A DNA stretch of 8,579 nt. Origin: an uncultured Oscillospiraceae bacterium (GTDB taxonomy: Bacteria > Bacillota > Clostridia > Oscillospirales > Oscillospiraceae). Below are positions 7,246 through 8,579 of the stretch, piece by piece. The stretch's first letter is position 1; the number at the start of each line of letters is the position of its first letter. The notes beneath the pieces were generated by a model. That model searched no databases and had not been told where the DNA came from. It was given only the letters and a program-made list of their open reading frames with translations. Made by a program: the position numbers and the translations under genes. The stretch lies in NCBI GenBank assembly GCA_910579965.1, contig CAJTWF010000050.1, positions 1 to 8,579 on the forward strand. The letters run 5' to 3'.

Positions 7246-8514
7246 ATGGACGTGATGGACAAGCTGACAATTCTCACCGACGCCGCCAAATACGACGCCG
7301 CCTGTACCTCCAGCGGAGCCCAGCGCCGCCACCGGGCCGGCGCCATCGGCAACACCTCTGCCTCAATAGCCGGGTGCTGCCACACCTTCTCCGGGGATGG
7401 CCGGTGCGTGACCCTTCTGAAGGTGCTCATGACCAACTGCTGCGTCTACGACTGCAAGTACTGCGTCAACCGCTGCTCCAACGACACCCGGCGGGCCGTC
7501 TTCTCCCCGGAGGAGCTGGCGGAGCTGACCATTCAATTCTACCGGCGCAACTATATCGAGGGCCTCTTCCTCTCCTCCGGCGTGCTGGTGAGCCCGGACT
7601 ACACCACTGAGCGGATGATCCGCTGTCTGGAGCTGCTGCGCAGCCGCCACCGCTTCAACGGCTACATCCACGCCAAGGCCATCCCCGGCACATCCCCGGA
7701 GCTGGTGACCCGGCTGGGGCTGCTGGCGGACCGGCTGAGCGTGAATATCGAGCTGCCCTCGGAGCGGGGGCTCAACGCCCTGGCCCCCAACAAGAGCCGC
7801 CAGTCCATCTTCCGCCCCATGGGCCTCATTACCAACACCCTGCGGCAGAACAAGGAGGAGCTGGTGAAGTACCGCTGCGCCCCCCACTTCGCCCCGGCCG
7901 GCCAGAGCACCCAGATGATTATCGGCGCCACACCGGACTCGGACCGCCACATCCTCTCCCTCACCCAGGCCCTCTACGACAAATACCGCCTCAAGCGGGT
8001 CTTCTACTCCGCCTATGTGCCGGTGGTGGAGAACACCCTTCTCCCCTCTCTGGACACCAAGCCGCCCCTGCTGCGGGAGCACCGGCTGTATCAGGCGGAC
8101 TGGCTGCTTCGGTTCTACGGGTTCCGGGCCGAGGAGCTGCTGGACGAGGAGGACCCCAACTTCAACCCCCTGGTGGACCCCAAGTGCAGCTGGGCCCTCA
8201 AGCACCCGGCCTTCTTCCCCGTGGAGGTCAACGACGCCGGCCGGGAGGAGCTGCTGCGGGTGCCGGGGGTGGGCACGGTGTCCGCCGGCCGCATTCTGTC
8301 GGCCCGCAGGGCCCGGCGGCTGGACCACGAGGACCTGCGCAAGCTGGGCGTTGTCATGAAGCGGGCCCAGTATTTCATCACCTGCAAGGGCAGGGTGGCG
8401 GAGGGCGTGAAGCTCCACGCAGACAGCATCCTCCGCAATCTGATCGCCGCGGAGCGGGCGGCCCTGCCGGGGGCGGAGCCGGAGCAGCTGAGCCTGTTTG
8501 ACCGGGCGGTATAG
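7246..8514 (+). CDS. Putative DNA modification/repair radical SAM protein
   Basis: A 422-residue radical SAM protein matching the family usually annotated as putative DNA modification/repair radical SAM protein (as I recall, TIGR03916), whose gene often neighbours a uracil-DNA-glycosylase-like partner. The 4Fe-4S/SAM motif is C66-VYD-C70-KY-C73. It is preceded by a cysteine-rich N-terminus (C20, C44, C45, C54, C65), and C77 follows. The core barrel runs to about residue 270, with a conserved RLSVNIELPSERGL (163-176). A helix-hairpin-helix, LLRVPGVGTVSAGRIL (336-351), suggests non-specific DNA binding. The tail ends EQLSLFDRAV, where QLSLF (414-418) matches the bacterial sliding-clamp-binding consensus. 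The ATG at 7246 has AGGAGG (7232-7237) 8 bases upstream; a TTG at 7228 lies upstream of that site and the ATG at 7255 is too far from it. The reaction and substrate of this family are, to my knowledge, not established. A glycosylase-like partner would be expected just past the right edge. Confidence 0.9.
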   Translation: MDVMDKLTILTDAAKYDAACTSSGAQRRHRAGAIGNTSASIAGCCHTFSGDGRCVTLLKVLMTNCCVYDCKYCVNRCSNDTRRAVFSPEELAELTIQFYRRNYIEGLFLSSGVLVSPDYTTERMIRCLELLRSRHRFNGYIHAKAIPGTSPELVTRLGLLADRLSVNIELPSERGLNALAPNKSRQSIFRPMGLITNTLRQNKEELVKYRCAPHFAPAGQSTQMIIGATPDSDRHILSLTQALYDKYRLKRVFYSAYVPVVENTLLPSLDTKPPLLREHRLYQADWLLRFYGFRAEELLDEEDPNFNPLVDPKCSWALKHPAFFPVEVNDAGREELLRVPGVGTVSAGRILSARRARRLDHEDLRKLGVVMKRAQYFITCKGRVAEGVKLHADSILRNLIAAERAALPGAEPEQLSLFDRAV

Positions 8515-8579
8515 ACTGTAAGATCCTGTTTAAAATCTCCCCGCGCATGTCTTGGCGGCGTATTTTCCGCCCTGACTGC
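8515..8579. other. Downstream end region, no gene seen
   Basis: The last 65 bases hold no start with a ribosome binding site. GGCGG (8554-8558) and CCGCC (8567-8571) could form a 5-bp hairpin with an 8-base loop, but no T tract follows inside the window. It may be the left arm of a larger inverted structure that continues past the edge. Confidence 0.4.

Noticed and set aside
7363..8418. Minus-strand open frame of 351 residues
   Set aside because: Antisense to the radical SAM gene, which has intact catalytic motifs and an excellent promoter and ribosome binding site.
8554..8571. Hairpin after the radical SAM gene considered as its terminator
   Set aside because: The stem is only 5 bp, the T-rich part is in the loop, and no T tract follows before the window ends.

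Overview
The window looks like chromosomal DNA of a GC-rich member of the Firmicutes, most likely a gut clostridium of the Oscillospiraceae (Flavonifractor/Pseudoflavonifractor/Oscillibacter type). The basis is strong AGGAGG-type ribosome binding sites, textbook sigma-A promoters with 17-bp spacers, codon choice biased to G/C in third positions, a solute-binding lipoprotein with a lipobox signal, and a clostridial-type radical SAM repair protein. The taxonomic guess is inference. No rRNA, tRNA, insertion sequence or CRISPR array was seen.

Layout. (1) 1-1364, minus strand: most of an ATP-dependent phosphoenolpyruvate carboxykinase gene (pckA), cut by the left window edge. (2) 1365-1742: a divergent intergenic region with one promoter firing left into pckA and one firing right. 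(3) 1743-5137, plus strand: a three-gene cluster of a MalE-like solute-binding lipoprotein, a methyl-accepting-chemotaxis-type transducer and a four-helix membrane protein of unknown function. No permease or ATPase accompanies the binding protein, so the group looks more like a sensing module than a transporter. (4) 5138-5230: a strong hairpin between convergent operons. (5) 5231-7062, minus strand: a TetR-type repressor gene, then an iron-sulfur-flavoprotein-like oxidoreductase (4-base stop/start overlap) and a flavodoxin-domain protein. A consensus promoter has a palindrome at its start site, which suggests autoregulation. (6) 7246-8514, plus strand: a putative DNA modification/repair radical SAM protein with a helix-hairpin-helix and a C-terminal sliding-clamp-binding-like peptide. 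Its promoter carries an imperfect LexA-like box.

The most interesting points are the permease-less binding protein paired with a HAMP-poor transducer, the QLSLF tail and possible damage-inducible control of the radical SAM protein, and the TetR-controlled pair of flavoproteins, one with a compact cysteine motif. Nearly all other long open frames are antisense or frame-shifted shadows caused by the high GC content.
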